The notes: generated from the letters alone by a model not told the origin. DNA of 64,000 nucleotides from Bacillus_BA songklensis (GCF_042649685.1 NZ_JBHRZT010000007.1:1-64000), one strand, 5' to 3'. Shown: positions 33,991 through 43,242, numbered from the stretch's first letter. Translations and numbers: made by a program.

Positions 33991-34574
33991 TCTGTCCACC
34001 TTCTTTCAAACACGTCCCGTTCACATACCATCAATAAACCTGTTTTGTCAGGCAATTCTACCTCCTTGACAGGTTGAAAACCGCATTTTTTGAATACATG
34101 AATCATTTTTCCGTTTCGTATATCGGGTTCTGCTATGATTTTGCGCGTTTCGGGTACTTGAAGTTTTTTATGTAAAATCGTCATCAATAAAGGGTATATG
34201 AGCCCCTTTCCTAAAAACTCGCTCGGCCCAACCAGCAAATGAATGCCCTGGTCATATTCATCAAACTCATAATAGTTGCCGATCATATCACCTTTCACCC
34301 AGTACGACTCCCAATAACTCATCGGTACCCCCTCGAGTTCACCCACCAGCAGCGTTTGATGATCATCTTGCAGAAACTTCTGTAAATGGACCGTATAATC
34401 CGCTAATGAAATGTTTAAATTCCAAAACGGAATCACATGCTCTTCATGCATCCACGAATGAAGTCGTTCTAAATCCTCTTTCATGCTCACATGGCGAAAT
34501 GAAATGACCTTTTTGATAATGGAATCGTACCGCTCAAATGGATAACGCTGTTTGACGTCGACTTTAGACTTCAT
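33969..34574 (-). CDS. rhbD: Siderophore N-acetyltransferase (IucB/RhbD type)
   Basis: About 201 residues of GNAT fold. It transfers acetyl from acetyl-CoA to the N-hydroxy amine, making the hydroxamate. LLVGPSEFLGKGLIYPLL is the acetyl-CoA loop, and the WESYWVKGDMIGNYYEFDEY block is typical of the AlcB/IucB branch. ATG 34574 follows AGGTGA by 5 nt and overlaps the rhbC stop; the GTG three codons earlier is less likely. Confidence 0.9.
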   Translation of the reverse strand: MKSKVDVKQRYPFERYDSIIKKVISFRHVSMKEDLERLHSWMHEEHVIPFWNLNISLADYTVHLQKFLQDDHQTLLVGELEGVPMSYWESYWVKGDMIGNYYEFDEYDQGIHLLVGPSEFLGKGLIYPLLMTILHKKLQVPETRKIIAEPDIRNGKMIHVFKKCGFQPVKEVELPDKTGLLMVCERDVFERRWTDWQTNKF

Positions 34575-36366
34575 ACAGTTCACCTGCAGTCACAGTCAAC
34601 GGGTTGGTGACATGGACGTACACGGATTGTGTCGCAAGGGATCCGACAAGCTCATCCATATCATGCACTCTCGTCAACAAATTGGCTTTGCATGGCAGCT
34701 TTTCTTCATACAACAAAGAATCCAATAAGTTGGTATGATCACCCAAAACTTTCTTTAAGTCTTTCAGCTCCTCTTTCATCACTAACAGCAATCGATGTTC
34801 CTCGATGAGACGGTTGACCCCAAATGCATTGACCAATCCGAACAAGTGATTGAAAAAAACATAATACCGGAAACGCTCCTCCGCAATCGAGTCGGCACAT
34901 ATCGTGTCACTCTTCTCATTTAGGCCGGGGACGAGCCGTTTTAAGTGTTCAGCCTTTGATTCCATAAAATAATAGCCTTGATTATCACGATAATAAAAGA
35001 TATCAGGATAACCTTGTTCATCAAGTTTTATAATGGAATTTTGCTGATGGGCTTCCAGGGCAATTCCATATGAGGCGTACAGCCAGTACAGCGGGCGCAG
35101 GCTTACTTTCAAATAGCGTGCAAACCACCGTTCACTTGCCTGGGCGATTGAAATGTTTTCCCTGCCTGCTATTTCATAAATGATGTTGGCTAAATGGGAA
35201 GCTTCCCCTGCAACATGGTCTTGGCAAAGCGCCGCAATCAATGTCGTCCGTGAATCATTCCCCTCTTGAAACGGGTTTTCACGGATTACTACTTCAAACC
35301 CCGTTTCTTCCGTTTCAAGCTTTAACGTAATATAAGCGGGATCTTGAATAATTTGAAACGACGGATGATGTACTGTTAGCTGATCCCGTATCTCACTTTG
35401 GAGCAGACGACTCACTTCCACACCGCGTTCAAGCTCTTTTCGCTTATTGACGCGCAGCGAGTTCGTGATCTTCACCGGAATCGAAAACTTGTACATAAAG
35501 CTTGCTTCCGGATGATACACCGTCCGAACAGAAGAGGTCGGATAAAACTTTCGTCCTTGCGGCCCAAGATAGGAGAGCCTTCCCGATTGAATCTGATGGC
35601 ACACATCTTCTCTTCCCAGCAGTTTTCTTGCTTGCAGCGGATGAACAGGAATCAGGGAAAAACCATCTTCCTGGCAATACTCTTCTTTAAATGATTGAGT
35701 CACGAACGGATCTTTTCTTACTTCTTCCTTTATAAGCATTGAAGCGTTTTCGGATAAAACAGAGCCTTCCTCTACGATGTCGTTGGCAGCCCGGAAATAA
35801 TGGATCTGGAAAGCCCCTTTTCGCTCTGGTGCGAAGGTAGACTCTTCATCTTCATCAATGCCTTGACGGCTTTTCGGTGTTGGGTGAACTTGATGTCCGA
35901 TTAACAGCGATTGTTCCGATTGAAGAAACGTTTTTTCCGTTTGGTAGCATTCTTCCAGATCGTTGCTTCTCTCTGAAATAATTCTTTTTATATTTTGATA
36001 GCTTAAGATTGTCCGCAGCATAAGCTCATCGGCTTGTACAGGTTTGTCGGATATGAGTGAGAACTCTTTTTGCATGAATGCCGTTAATATAACGTAGTCA
36101 AGCTGTTTTACTTCATCGTTCTTCACTTGATAATACATAACCGGCGAAAACAGATGACGCCCTGTCGCCGATTTATGCCGAACCGGAATATACAAGGTAA
36201 TGGGCTGCCGGTTAAACGAAATAACCAATACTTGTTTTATGCTTCCATCTTCCAATGGGACAGGAACTTCGTCGGCGAGCTTCCACTCGCCTTCCCCTGT
36301 CTCCTTCACATAACAATTGATTAAATTTTGTACTGTAAGATGATTAGCAATGAACGGAATATTCAT
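34564..36366 (-). CDS. rhbC: NIS siderophore synthetase, IucA/IucC family
   Basis: The 600-residue ATP-dependent synthetase joins citrate to the first hydroxamate arm. SRQGIDEDEESTFAPERKGAF holds the basic ATP and citrate loop near residue 165, SLIPVHPLQARKLLG is the family HP motif, and ALEAHQQNSIIKLDEQG the catalytic-domain motif. CAAGGAGAG is 7-8 nt before the ATG. Its start overlaps the rhbB end by 23 nt. Sequence differs clearly from the second synthetase downstream, as expected for sequential enzymes. Confidence 0.93.
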   Translation of the reverse strand: MNIPFIANHLTVQNLINCYVKETGEGEWKLADEVPVPLEDGSIKQVLVISFNRQPITLYIPVRHKSATGRHLFSPVMYYQVKNDEVKQLDYVILTAFMQKEFSLISDKPVQADELMLRTILSYQNIKRIISERSNDLEECYQTEKTFLQSEQSLLIGHQVHPTPKSRQGIDEDEESTFAPERKGAFQIHYFRAANDIVEEGSVLSENASMLIKEEVRKDPFVTQSFKEEYCQEDGFSLIPVHPLQARKLLGREDVCHQIQSGRLSYLGPQGRKFYPTSSVRTVYHPEASFMYKFSIPVKITNSLRVNKRKELERGVEVSRLLQSEIRDQLTVHHPSFQIIQDPAYITLKLETEETGFEVVIRENPFQEGNDSRTTLIAALCQDHVAGEASHLANIIYEIAGRENISIAQASERWFARYLKVSLRPLYWLYASYGIALEAHQQNSIIKLDEQGYPDIFYYRDNQGYYFMESKAEHLKRLVPGLNEKSDTICADSIAEERFRYYVFFNHLFGLVNAFGVNRLIEEHRLLLVMKEELKDLKKVLGDHTNLLDSLLYEEKLPCKANLLTRVHDMDELVGSLATQSVYVHVTNPLTVTAGELYEV

Positions 36367-37867
36367 ACTGGGTCTCTCCTTGCTCTTTCTCTATTTTTTC
36401 TCCCGCTTGCTTTATTCGCTCTATGTGCGTTTCCATATTACCGATGGTATTAAGAGGATTGAGCATCGTAAATTTCAAATACACTTTTCCACCTTGCTTC
36501 GTTTTAGCGATGACCAGTTCACCGCTTTGATAGAAAGTGCGGTGAAGCTCAAGGTTGATTTCATCAGCATATCGCTGGTCATGGCGATGGTGTGATGGCA
36601 GGTAGCGAAATAATACGGCATTGAGTTCCGGCTCATTCAGCACCTCAAAACAAGGTTCATTCTTCAACAGCCCCGCCGTTTCTTTCGCTAGATTGATTGT
36701 ATAATCCACCATCTCTCCAAACAAATCGGTTCCCATCAATTTGAAAGTCATCACCAGCTTCAAAGCATCAAACCTCTTGGTTGTTTGCACACTTTTTTCC
36801 ACAAGATTCATAATGCCGTCTTCCCGGTCTTCTTCAGGATTCAAATAATCGGCATGATAAGCAATTTGCTGGAAGTCCCGCTTATGTTTCACGAAAAAAG
36901 CACCGCAGCTGATTGATTGATAGTAAAGTTTATGGAAATCGATGGTGATCGAATCGGCTAAACACAAATCACGAACGAGATGCTCGTATTGATGGGAAAA
37001 TAGCAAGGCCCCTCCGTAAGCAGCATCGACGTGAAACCATAATTGTTCCTCGTTTGCCAGTTTTGCTATATCGCTTAAACAATCTATACTCCCAAAATCT
37101 GTTGTTCCCGCCGTTGCCACTATCATAAAAGGAAGAAGTCCCTGTTGTCTTAACTGTTCGATTTTTTCCTTCGCATCGTCTGCACAAAGCTGATGCTTGT
37201 CGTTTGCCGCCACTTTTATCACGGCATTCGTTCCCAATCCAAGCTGGGCCGCTGATTTCTGAACCGTAAAATGGGCATGCTCAGAGCAAAGAATTCGTAA
37301 TCTCTTCGCCTCAACCGGAAGTCCCTCCTCCTGAACATGAACCGAGAAGTTTATTTGGCATGCTTTGTTTCGGGCGAGCAGCAATCCCATATAATTGGAT
37401 TGTGTCCCGCCGGTTGTAAAGACACCGTCCGATTCATGTGAATAGCCGATACGCTTCGTGAAAAACTTAATCAATTCGGCTTCAACATAGGTAGCAGCAG
37501 GGCTTTGATCCCACGAATCCATCGATTGATTGAGTGCATTAATGACGACTTCAGCCGCAAGGGACGGAAGTAATGGCGGACAATGAAGATGGGCCATGGC
37601 AGAAGGATGAGAAACCCATAAAGAATTTCTCGCGATGACGTTTTGAACCTCTTCCATCACATCATCCATCTTCTGCGCTGCAAACGGGATGTTGAGCATC
37701 TCTTTCACCCTTGATTCAATCTCTTCACGAGGGGCTCCCGAAAAAGGTTTATTTGTTCTCGTTGTTTGATCGGCAATTAACGAAACAACCTTCTCCATAA
37801 TTGTGTGGTACATGATCTTGCTTTCATCGCTGGGATGAAGAAACCATTGTGCAAAGTTCGCTATCAT
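36344..37867 (-). CDS. rhbB: L-2,4-diaminobutyrate decarboxylase
   Basis: This PLP enzyme (about 507 residues) makes 1,3-diaminopropane from 2,4-diaminobutyrate. Visible are the substrate-side motif WVSHPSAMAHLHCPP, TTGGTQSNYMGLLLAR, the PLP histidine and aspartate region (FHVDAAYGGA) and the lysine in SITIDFHKLYYQ. It belongs to the group II decarboxylases. ATG 37867 is preferred with AGAAGG 8 nt before it; ATG 37873 and GTG 37876 lie too near. It starts 12 nt after the rhbA stop. Confidence 0.92.
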   Translation of the reverse strand: MIANFAQWFLHPSDESKIMYHTIMEKVVSLIADQTTRTNKPFSGAPREEIESRVKEMLNIPFAAQKMDDVMEEVQNVIARNSLWVSHPSAMAHLHCPPLLPSLAAEVVINALNQSMDSWDQSPAATYVEAELIKFFTKRIGYSHESDGVFTTGGTQSNYMGLLLARNKACQINFSVHVQEEGLPVEAKRLRILCSEHAHFTVQKSAAQLGLGTNAVIKVAANDKHQLCADDAKEKIEQLRQQGLLPFMIVATAGTTDFGSIDCLSDIAKLANEEQLWFHVDAAYGGALLFSHQYEHLVRDLCLADSITIDFHKLYYQSISCGAFFVKHKRDFQQIAYHADYLNPEEDREDGIMNLVEKSVQTTKRFDALKLVMTFKLMGTDLFGEMVDYTINLAKETAGLLKNEPCFEVLNEPELNAVLFRYLPSHHRHDQRYADEINLELHRTFYQSGELVIAKTKQGGKVYLKFTMLNPLNTIGNMETHIERIKQAGEKIEKEQGETQYEYSVHC

Positions 37868-37879
37868 TTTCATCACCTT

Positions 37880-39244
37880 CTAGTGCAATCCAAATTGGGC
37901 TTCAGCATTTGTAATGGCTTCATGGAAACGCTGCAGCACTTCATCGATTTGCTCTTTCGAAATGATTAATGGAGGCAGCAGGCGAATAACGGTACCAAAA
38001 CGGCCTCCCACTTCTAAAATCAATCCCCTTTTAAAACATTCCTGTTGAATTTTTTTAGCAAGCTCGGGATATGCAGGGTAACTTCCGATTTGGTTCGGCT
38101 GTTTCGTCCGGTTAACGATTTCTATTCCCATCATAAGACCTCTGCCTCTTACCTCTCCGATTGAAGCGACTTGTTTTTGAATGGATTCCAGCTGTTCAGT
38201 TAAGTACACCCCCATTTCATGCGCATGCTCCGGCAATTGATTTTCCTTCACAAACTGTAAAGTTGCCCGTCCGGCAGCCATTGCCATTTGATTTCCCCTG
38301 AATGTTCCGATATGGGCTCCTGGCTCCCATTGATCAAGACGGCGATCGTAAAGAACGACTGAAAGCGGAAGACTTCCCCCTATCGCTTTTGACAGTACAA
38401 GCACATCCGGTTCAATGCCGGCATGTTCAAATGCAAACATTTTTCCTGTTCGGCCGATGCCCGTTTGCACTTCATCAATGATCAGTGGAATATTTCGTTC
38501 TTTTGTGATGCGGCGAATCTCTTTTAACCACTCTACTGGAGCTGGCACAGAACCTCCCTCACCTTGTACTGCTTCTACAATGACGCCAGCCGGTGTGACG
38601 ATTCCGCTTTCCGGGTCATCCAACAGGTTTTCGATGTATGTACTGATAATGCGGTATCCACCTTTTCCGATACCGAACGGGCAGCGGTATTCGTATGGAT
38701 ACGGAAGAAAATGTGTATCCGGTACAAGTGCGTGAATCTTCTGTTTCGGACTTGTCGTCCCGCTGACACTTAATGTCCCATGTGTGGAGCCGTGATATCC
38801 CCCTTGAAACGATAAAATGGCTCTGTTGCCGGTTGCTGTTTTCACCAGCTTCAAGGCAGCTTCTATCGCATCTCCTCCGGTAGGGCCGCAAAATTGGATT
38901 TTTGCTTTTTCAGCAAATGAACGTGGTAAAGAATCGAACAATTCATCAATGAACGCTTCTTTTACCGGTGTTGTTAAATCAAGTGTATGTAATGGCAAAT
39001 ATGATTGCAGAACGTCTTCAATCGCTTCCCGGACAACGGCGTGATTGTGGCCTAACGCCAAAGTGCCTGCTCCCGCTAAGCAATCTATATATTGCTTCCC
39101 ATCCATGTCCGTTATATAAATGCCTTCCGCTCTTTTAATCGCAAGAGGCAATCTTCTTGGATAGGACCTTGCATTTGATTCCCTTTTTTCCTGCATGATC
39201 AATAATGCTTCATTCCTTGAACGAGTTCGAACGACCGCTTCCAT
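37880..39244 (-). CDS. rhbA: Diaminobutyrate-2-oxoglutarate aminotransferase
   Basis: The 454-residue class III aminotransferase makes L-2,4-diaminobutyrate from aspartate semialdehyde with glutamate. PLP motifs: FCGPTGGDAIEAALKL, FQGGYHGSTHGTLSVSG, IIDEVQTGIGRTG and the Schiff-base lysine in VLSKAIGGSLPLS. AAAAGGAG is about 8 nt before the ATG. It is the first gene of the Fur-controlled operon, in the same rhbABCDEF order as the rhizobactin 1021 cluster of Sinorhizobium. Without the lipid-adding gene, the product should be schizokinen. No transporter or exporter lies in the window. Confidence 0.93.
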   Translation of the reverse strand: MEAVVRTRSRNEALLIMQEKRESNARSYPRRLPLAIKRAEGIYITDMDGKQYIDCLAGAGTLALGHNHAVVREAIEDVLQSYLPLHTLDLTTPVKEAFIDELFDSLPRSFAEKAKIQFCGPTGGDAIEAALKLVKTATGNRAILSFQGGYHGSTHGTLSVSGTTSPKQKIHALVPDTHFLPYPYEYRCPFGIGKGGYRIISTYIENLLDDPESGIVTPAGVIVEAVQGEGGSVPAPVEWLKEIRRITKERNIPLIIDEVQTGIGRTGKMFAFEHAGIEPDVLVLSKAIGGSLPLSVVLYDRRLDQWEPGAHIGTFRGNQMAMAAGRATLQFVKENQLPEHAHEMGVYLTEQLESIQKQVASIGEVRGRGLMMGIEIVNRTKQPNQIGSYPAYPELAKKIQQECFKRGLILEVGGRFGTVIRLLPPLIISKEQIDEVLQRFHEAITNAEAQFGLH

Positions 39245-39311
39245 GATTCAACACTCCTTTTTCGAAAATCAAAATCATTACGTTTTTTAGAATTCCGATG
39301 TTTATCAATTC

Positions 39312-39374
39312 ACTATATGAGAATGATTTTCAATATCAAATTACATCACTTAGATTAATTGATAATGATTATCA
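39312..39374 (-). promoter_or_regulatory. rhbA promoter with two Fur boxes
   Basis: On the minus strand TTGATA (39334-39339) and TATAGT (39312-39317) are separated by 16 bp. That spacer is a Fur box, TGAAAATCATTCTCA (39318-39332). A perfect 7-1-7 Fur box TGATAATGATTATCA lies at 39360-39374. Iron should repress the siderophore operon. The second box may also act on the rightward gene. Confidence 0.88.
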
Positions 39375-39548
39375 TAGTCAATATAAATAATGAAAAATAA
39401 GAATATTTACCCAAAATCGAGGCTGGAACCTATTACACTGATCGAACCCACCACATATTTCTCCGGTTATAGGGTATATATACAACAGGAACAACAAAGT
39501 ATTTTCAATCAAGAAACATAACAAATAAACGGAAAGGAAGAACCAAAA

Positions 39549-39755
39549 ATGGCAAATACGACTATTTATGTGAAAGAAGCAACCGCTGAACAACCAATCC
39601 AAACATTAGAATCCATTCTCGTGCAAATAGATGGCGTTGAAAGGGCTTTGGTAGATATGGAAGATGGTGAAGTAAAGATTGAATATAACGAAGAGCAAGT
39701 TACTCAAGAACAAATTGTAAAAAGAATTCAACAGCATGGGTTACATCTTCGCTAA
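39549..39755 (+). CDS. HMA-like small protein without metal cysteines
   Basis: The 68-residue protein has the beta-alpha-beta-beta-alpha-beta pattern of CopZ-like domains (TIYVKEATAEQPIQTLESIL, GVERALVDMEDGEVKIEY, QEQIVKRIQQHG). The metal-binding CXXC is absent, and there is no cysteine at all. It cannot bind copper in the usual way. AAAGGAAG is about 6 nt before the ATG. It is divergent from the siderophore operon and may share its Fur region. Role unknown; a protein-interaction or decayed chaperone function is guesswork. Confidence 0.75.
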   Translation: MANTTIYVKEATAEQPIQTLESILVQIDGVERALVDMEDGEVKIEYNEEQVTQEQIVKRIQQHGLHLR

Positions 39756-39756
39756 G

Positions 39757-39804
39757 GGGATGAATCGAAAGGCATGGATTGCTGCCTTTCGATTCATCCC
39801 TTTT
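39757..39804 (+). terminator. Rho-independent terminator
   Basis: Perfect 18-bp arms GGGATGAATCGAAAGGCA and complement, 8-nt loop, TTTTG. Confidence 0.88.
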
Positions 39805-39871
39805 GTTATTTCCCTTATCCCGCTTTGCAGATTTTGTCGAATTATTCATGCTTCGGCCTATTTGTAAGATA

Positions 39872-39900
39872 TTGACACTTTATGATTAGGAATTTATTAT
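39872..39900 (+). promoter_or_regulatory. Sigma-A promoter of the TrmB-type gene
   Basis: TTGACA (39872-39877), 17-bp spacer, TATTAT (39895-39900). AT-rich repeats (TTATTATTAGTAGTAATAA) follow the -10 and may be the operator. Confidence 0.75.
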
Positions 39901-39940
39901 TAGTAGTAATAAAACTAACGACTAACAAGGGAGGGTAAAA

Positions 39941-40759
39941 ATGCACGAGGAATTGTATCACCAGCTGCAGAAACTCGGGTTCTCTCAATATGAAAGCAAG
40001 GCATATGTCACACTGCTTCAACACTCATCTATTACCGGGTACGAGGTAAGCAAGAGGTCCAGTGTGCCCCGTTCGATGATTTATGAAGTTCTCGGAAAGC
40101 TGATTGATAAAGGAGCTGCCTACATCGTTCCATCTGATCCGGTAAAATATGCCCCTGTTCCCGCGAAAGAAATGCTGGCAAGGGTTCAAAAAGAATTCTC
40201 CGAAACCGTCGAGTACCTGGAATCCACCTTGCATTCATTGGAAAGCCAGCCTGACATGGAAGTCATTGTACATATTGACGGTTATGAACAAGTCGTGCAA
40301 GAAATGCTGGGGATCATTAAGCAAGCCAAACATGAACTTTGGCTGTCCGTTTGGGAGCCGCAAGTTTCTCATTTTCAAAAGGCCGTCAATCAAGCAGCCG
40401 AGAAAAACATTCCCGTGTTCTCAATCGTGTTTGGAGCAGAAAATGAAACGTTAGGACGCACTTTTCACCATAACTATATGCTCCCTGAAGTCGTCAAAGA
40501 CCGAATTGGCGGTTACCTGACCATAGCAGCGCGTGACGGTGAAGAAGTTGTCATTGCCAACTTTATGGATGAGTCCCTTCCCAGGGCTGTCAAAACAAAA
40601 AATCCGGCACTCGTCCTCGTAGCGACTGAATATATACGCCATGATATTATGATTGAGGAAATAACAAGAGAATTTGGGGCAGAAAGGCTCGATACCCTCT
40701 GGCGGAGTCGTCCTGATTTATATCAGGTTGTGACAGGAAAACGGTTCAATGTCAAATGA
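39941..40759 (+). CDS. TrmB family transcriptional regulator
   Basis: The 272-residue protein has a TrmB winged helix (about 1-75; LGFSQYESKAYVTLL, SSVPRSMIYEVLGKLIDKGA) and a C-terminal sensor of the PLD-like TrmB type (VIVHIDGYEQVVQEMLGIIK). TrmB regulators sense sugars in archaea, but bacterial members often control transporters next to them. AAGGGAGGG lies 7 nt before the ATG, and a strong promoter precedes it. azlCD follows 55 nt later, so it is the likely regulator of amino-acid export. Confidence 0.88.
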   Translation: MHEELYHQLQKLGFSQYESKAYVTLLQHSSITGYEVSKRSSVPRSMIYEVLGKLIDKGAAYIVPSDPVKYAPVPAKEMLARVQKEFSETVEYLESTLHSLESQPDMEVIVHIDGYEQVVQEMLGIIKQAKHELWLSVWEPQVSHFQKAVNQAAEKNIPVFSIVFGAENETLGRTFHHNYMLPEVVKDRIGGYLTIAARDGEEVVIANFMDESLPRAVKTKNPALVLVATEYIRHDIMIEEITREFGAERLDTLWRSRPDLYQVVTGKRFNVK

Positions 40760-40814
40760 GCCATTTTTCCGTCCTTTTATAGTAGTTAAACATATACATC
40801 TAAGGGAGGTTAAC

Positions 40815-41534
40815 ATGAAGCAGAACGACTGGAAAAAGGGCTTTACAGACGCCCTTCCGATTGCATTTAGCTTTATTTTATTTGGAGGCATCTTCGGCAT
40901 GCTTTCCGTTCAAACAGGCTTATCTGTTTTGGAAAGTGTCGGAATGTCCCTCATCGTGTTTGCAGGTTCGGCACAATTCACAGCTATATCTCTTTTATCT
41001 GATCACGCAAGCATGTGGACAATTATTCTTGTTACTTTTTTCATTAATTCACGCCATTTATTGATGGGTTTATCGATGTCGCCTTACTATCAACCGTTTT
41101 CCAACAAATTTTCGACCATTATGGCTTTTTTCCTCATCGATGAGCAATACGCGATTACGATGAACCATTTCCGTCATCATAAAGCTACACAGCGTTACAT
41201 TATGGCAGTGAGTTTCACATTATATGGAACATGGGTTATCGGAACATGGCTTGGGACTTTAACGCAAAGCCTGATTCCAGACCCTGAACAACTGGGATTA
41301 GGATTTAGCTTTACGGCCTTATTTCTCGCTTTAGTTTATTTTCAATTTACCTCTCCTTTGCGAATCGCCGTCTTTATTCTGTGCGGAGTGGCGTCAGTTC
41401 TTTTTTCTTTCATCTTACCTTATGGATTGCATCTTCTCGCAGGCGGGGCCATCGCCTTTGCCATCGGTTATTTCTTTAATAACGAGAAAGTAGGCGAACA
41501 GCCGGATGAGGTAAAAGAGGGGGTGACAGCGTGA
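40815..41534 (+). CDS. azlC: AzlC family branched-chain amino-acid exporter subunit
   Basis: The 239-residue membrane protein has about seven helices and the AzlC pattern: GFTDALPIAFSFILFGGIFG, FAGSAQFTAISLL and FFINSRHLLMGLSMS. With AzlD it forms the two-subunit exporter of branched-chain amino acids and analogues such as azaleucine. ATG 40815 has AAGGGAGGT 5 nt before it. Its TGA overlaps the azlD start. Confidence 0.93.
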   Translation: MKQNDWKKGFTDALPIAFSFILFGGIFGMLSVQTGLSVLESVGMSLIVFAGSAQFTAISLLSDHASMWTIILVTFFINSRHLLMGLSMSPYYQPFSNKFSTIMAFFLIDEQYAITMNHFRHHKATQRYIMAVSFTLYGTWVIGTWLGTLTQSLIPDPEQLGLGFSFTALFLALVYFQFTSPLRIAVFILCGVASVLFSFILPYGLHLLAGGAIAFAIGYFFNNEKVGEQPDEVKEGVTA

Positions 41535-41842
41535 ACATGTTGCTTCTTTATTTAGGGATGGCTGCTGTTACGTATTTATCAAGAAGAGCCTTTTTACGGC
41601 TTCCTGACCGCCTGTTCTCGCCGCGTTTAAAAAATGGGCTTTCCTTTATTCCAATCGGCATTTTCGCAGCACTCATTTTTGAATCATTGTTTTTAAAAGA
41701 CGGCTCCTTATCATTTGAACCACTCTACCTATTTGCAAGTGCGGTTTGTTTGTTGATGATGAAGTTGAGTAAAAACGTATTTATCAGTTTTGGTGTCAGT
41801 CTGTTGGTCGTTGTGATTTTCAAAATAGGGTTCGCGGGATAA
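41531..41842 (+). CDS. azlD: AzlD family small exporter subunit
   Basis: The 103-residue protein with four helices begins MNMLLLYLGMAAVTYLSRRA. The YLSRRAFLRLP segment after the first helix is the AzlD mark. It is the small partner of AzlC. GTG 41531 overlaps the azlC stop (GTGA); ATG 41537 is the alternative. GAGGGGG is close before it. A 10-bp inverted repeat (ATTCCCTATT/AATAGGGAAT, 41852-41886) follows without a T-run. Confidence 0.9.
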   Translation: MNMLLLYLGMAAVTYLSRRAFLRLPDRLFSPRLKNGLSFIPIGIFAALIFESLFLKDGSLSFEPLYLFASAVCLLMMKLSKNVFISFGVSLLVVVIFKIGFAG

Positions 41843-41912
41843 AATCAAAAGATTCCCTATTGAAGCAGAAGGAATTAATAGGGAATTTAAAGAAACTCAG
41901 GGGGAAATGATT

Positions 41913-42506
41913 ATGATCAAACGTGTATGTGTGTTTGCAGGTTCTAACGTCGGGTTAAACCCGCAATTTGAAAAAATGGCCGAACTGCTCGGGAATGAGC
42001 TTGTAAAAGGCGGTTATGAATTAGTGTACGGCGGCTCGAATATCGGATTGATGGGCCGGTTGGCCAATACCGTTTTACAACAAGGCGGCAATGCAATCGG
42101 GGTCATGCCAAGGGGGCTTTTCCGGGGAGAAATCGTTCATACAGAACTTACTGAACTGCACGAAGTCAAAGACATGCATGAACGAAAAGCCAAAATGGGT
42201 GACCTGTCAGATGCCTTTATCGCCCTTCCCGGCGGCTTTGGAACATTCGAGGAAGTATTTGAAGTTGTCAGCTGGGGGCAGATTGGCATCCATCGTAAAC
42301 CGATCGGGCTTTTGAATGTGGATGGCTATTACAATCCGCTGCTGCAGATGGTAAAAAACGGAATGAATGCCGGATTCATTCCTGCTTCTCATGCCCCATT
42401 GCTTATTTGTGAAAATGAACCTGCCATTCTATTAAAAAAATTGAAAAACTACGAGCCTATCTCCACTGCAAATAAATGGAGTGAGTTAGAGGACTTATCT
42501 TTATAA
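41913..42506 (+). CDS. LOG family nucleoside-monophosphate phosphoribohydrolase
   Basis: The 197-residue Rossmann protein has the LOG motif PGGFGTFEEVFEVVSWGQIG and the earlier GGSNIGLMGRLANTVLQQGG. LOG enzymes cleave ribose-5'-phosphate from cytokinin-type or common nucleoside monophosphates. B. subtilis YvdD is a relative. ATG 41913 is chosen because AGGGGG then lies 8 nt before it, whereas ATG 41907 is only 2 nt away. Probably monocistronic. Confidence 0.9.
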   Translation: MIKRVCVFAGSNVGLNPQFEKMAELLGNELVKGGYELVYGGSNIGLMGRLANTVLQQGGNAIGVMPRGLFRGEIVHTELTELHEVKDMHERKAKMGDLSDAFIALPGGFGTFEEVFEVVSWGQIGIHRKPIGLLNVDGYYNPLLQMVKNGMNAGFIPASHAPLLICENEPAILLKKLKNYEPISTANKWSELEDLSL

Positions 42507-42559
42507 ACAGCAAAAGGCTACTGAACTCCCAGGAACCTTTCATTGTTCGTGATGCATGT

Positions 42560-42659
42560 GCGGCTGACAAGAACCCGAAAGGGAGATTGGCAGCCGCTTA
42601 TGCGTAAATCATTTAACATGAGAACGCTTTTTACTCATGCTAAATGATTTATGTGGATT
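42560..42659 (-). repeat. Two-hairpin structured repeat, copy B
   Basis: On the minus strand: AATCCACATAAATCATTT, hairpin 1 (AGCATGAG/CTCATGTT), AAATGATTTACGCATAAG, hairpin 2 (GCGGCTG/CAGCCGC enclosing CCCTTTCGGG). It lies 10 nt after the stop of the HxlB-like gene at the end of the polyol operon. Confidence 0.75.
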
Positions 42660-42668
42660 CATCTATCA

Positions 42669-43220
42669 TTACTCAAGGTTTGTATGATAGTCCTCCATTT
42701 GTTCTTCAGAAACGCCCAGCCTTTCCTTCAACAAAACGACCACAAGCTCGAAAAGCAGCAGCTGGGCCTGTTCAAACAGTGCACCCATCGGTTGGAGGGA
42801 AGTGCGCGCTTCAATATCATCTTTCATCGTCTGTGCCTCAATATGAATAAAATGATCTACATACTCCATTAAAGGCCCCTCCGTGTTGGCAGACATGAAC
42901 AAAACGCTCGCTTTTTGTCTTTTCACGATCTTTAATAACGCTTCAACGGTTGCCAGGTACCCGGTCCCGGAACTCGCAACGAACAAGTCCCCTTCCTTCA
43001 GTTTTGGCGTCGTTACATCGCCAACCACATGTACTTTTAAACCAAGGTGCATTAAGCGCATGGCAAAAGCTTGAAGCATTAACCGTTCTCTTCCCAATCC
43101 GTAGATAAAAATGCGGTTTGCTCGGGCAACTTCTTCTACAAATATCTCTACTTGTTCTTGTTTAATAGATAAAAAGGCTTTTTCCAATTCTGTCAGCATT
43201 TGTCTTTTTTGCTCTTTCAT
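42669..43220 (-). CDS. SIS-domain sugar isomerase, 6-phospho-3-hexuloisomerase-like
   Basis: The 183-residue protein is one SIS domain: RANRIFIYGLGRERLMLQAFAM, then FVASSGTGYLATVEALLKIV and GALFEQAQLLLFELVVVLLK. The size and the ARTSLQPMG and FEQ segments match HxlB, which converts 3-hexulose-6-phosphate to fructose-6-phosphate. No HxlA synthase is present. Here it probably isomerises a ketose phosphate produced from the polyol. It is the last gene of the operon, starting 22 nt after the TIM-barrel gene. Confidence 0.8.
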   Translation of the reverse strand: MKEQKRQMLTELEKAFLSIKQEQVEIFVEEVARANRIFIYGLGRERLMLQAFAMRLMHLGLKVHVVGDVTTPKLKEGDLFVASSGTGYLATVEALLKIVKRQKASVLFMSANTEGPLMEYVDHFIHIEAQTMKDDIEARTSLQPMGALFEQAQLLLFELVVVLLKERLGVSEEQMEDYHTNLE

Positions 43221-43242
43221 CTTTTTCCTTCCCTCCCCTAAA

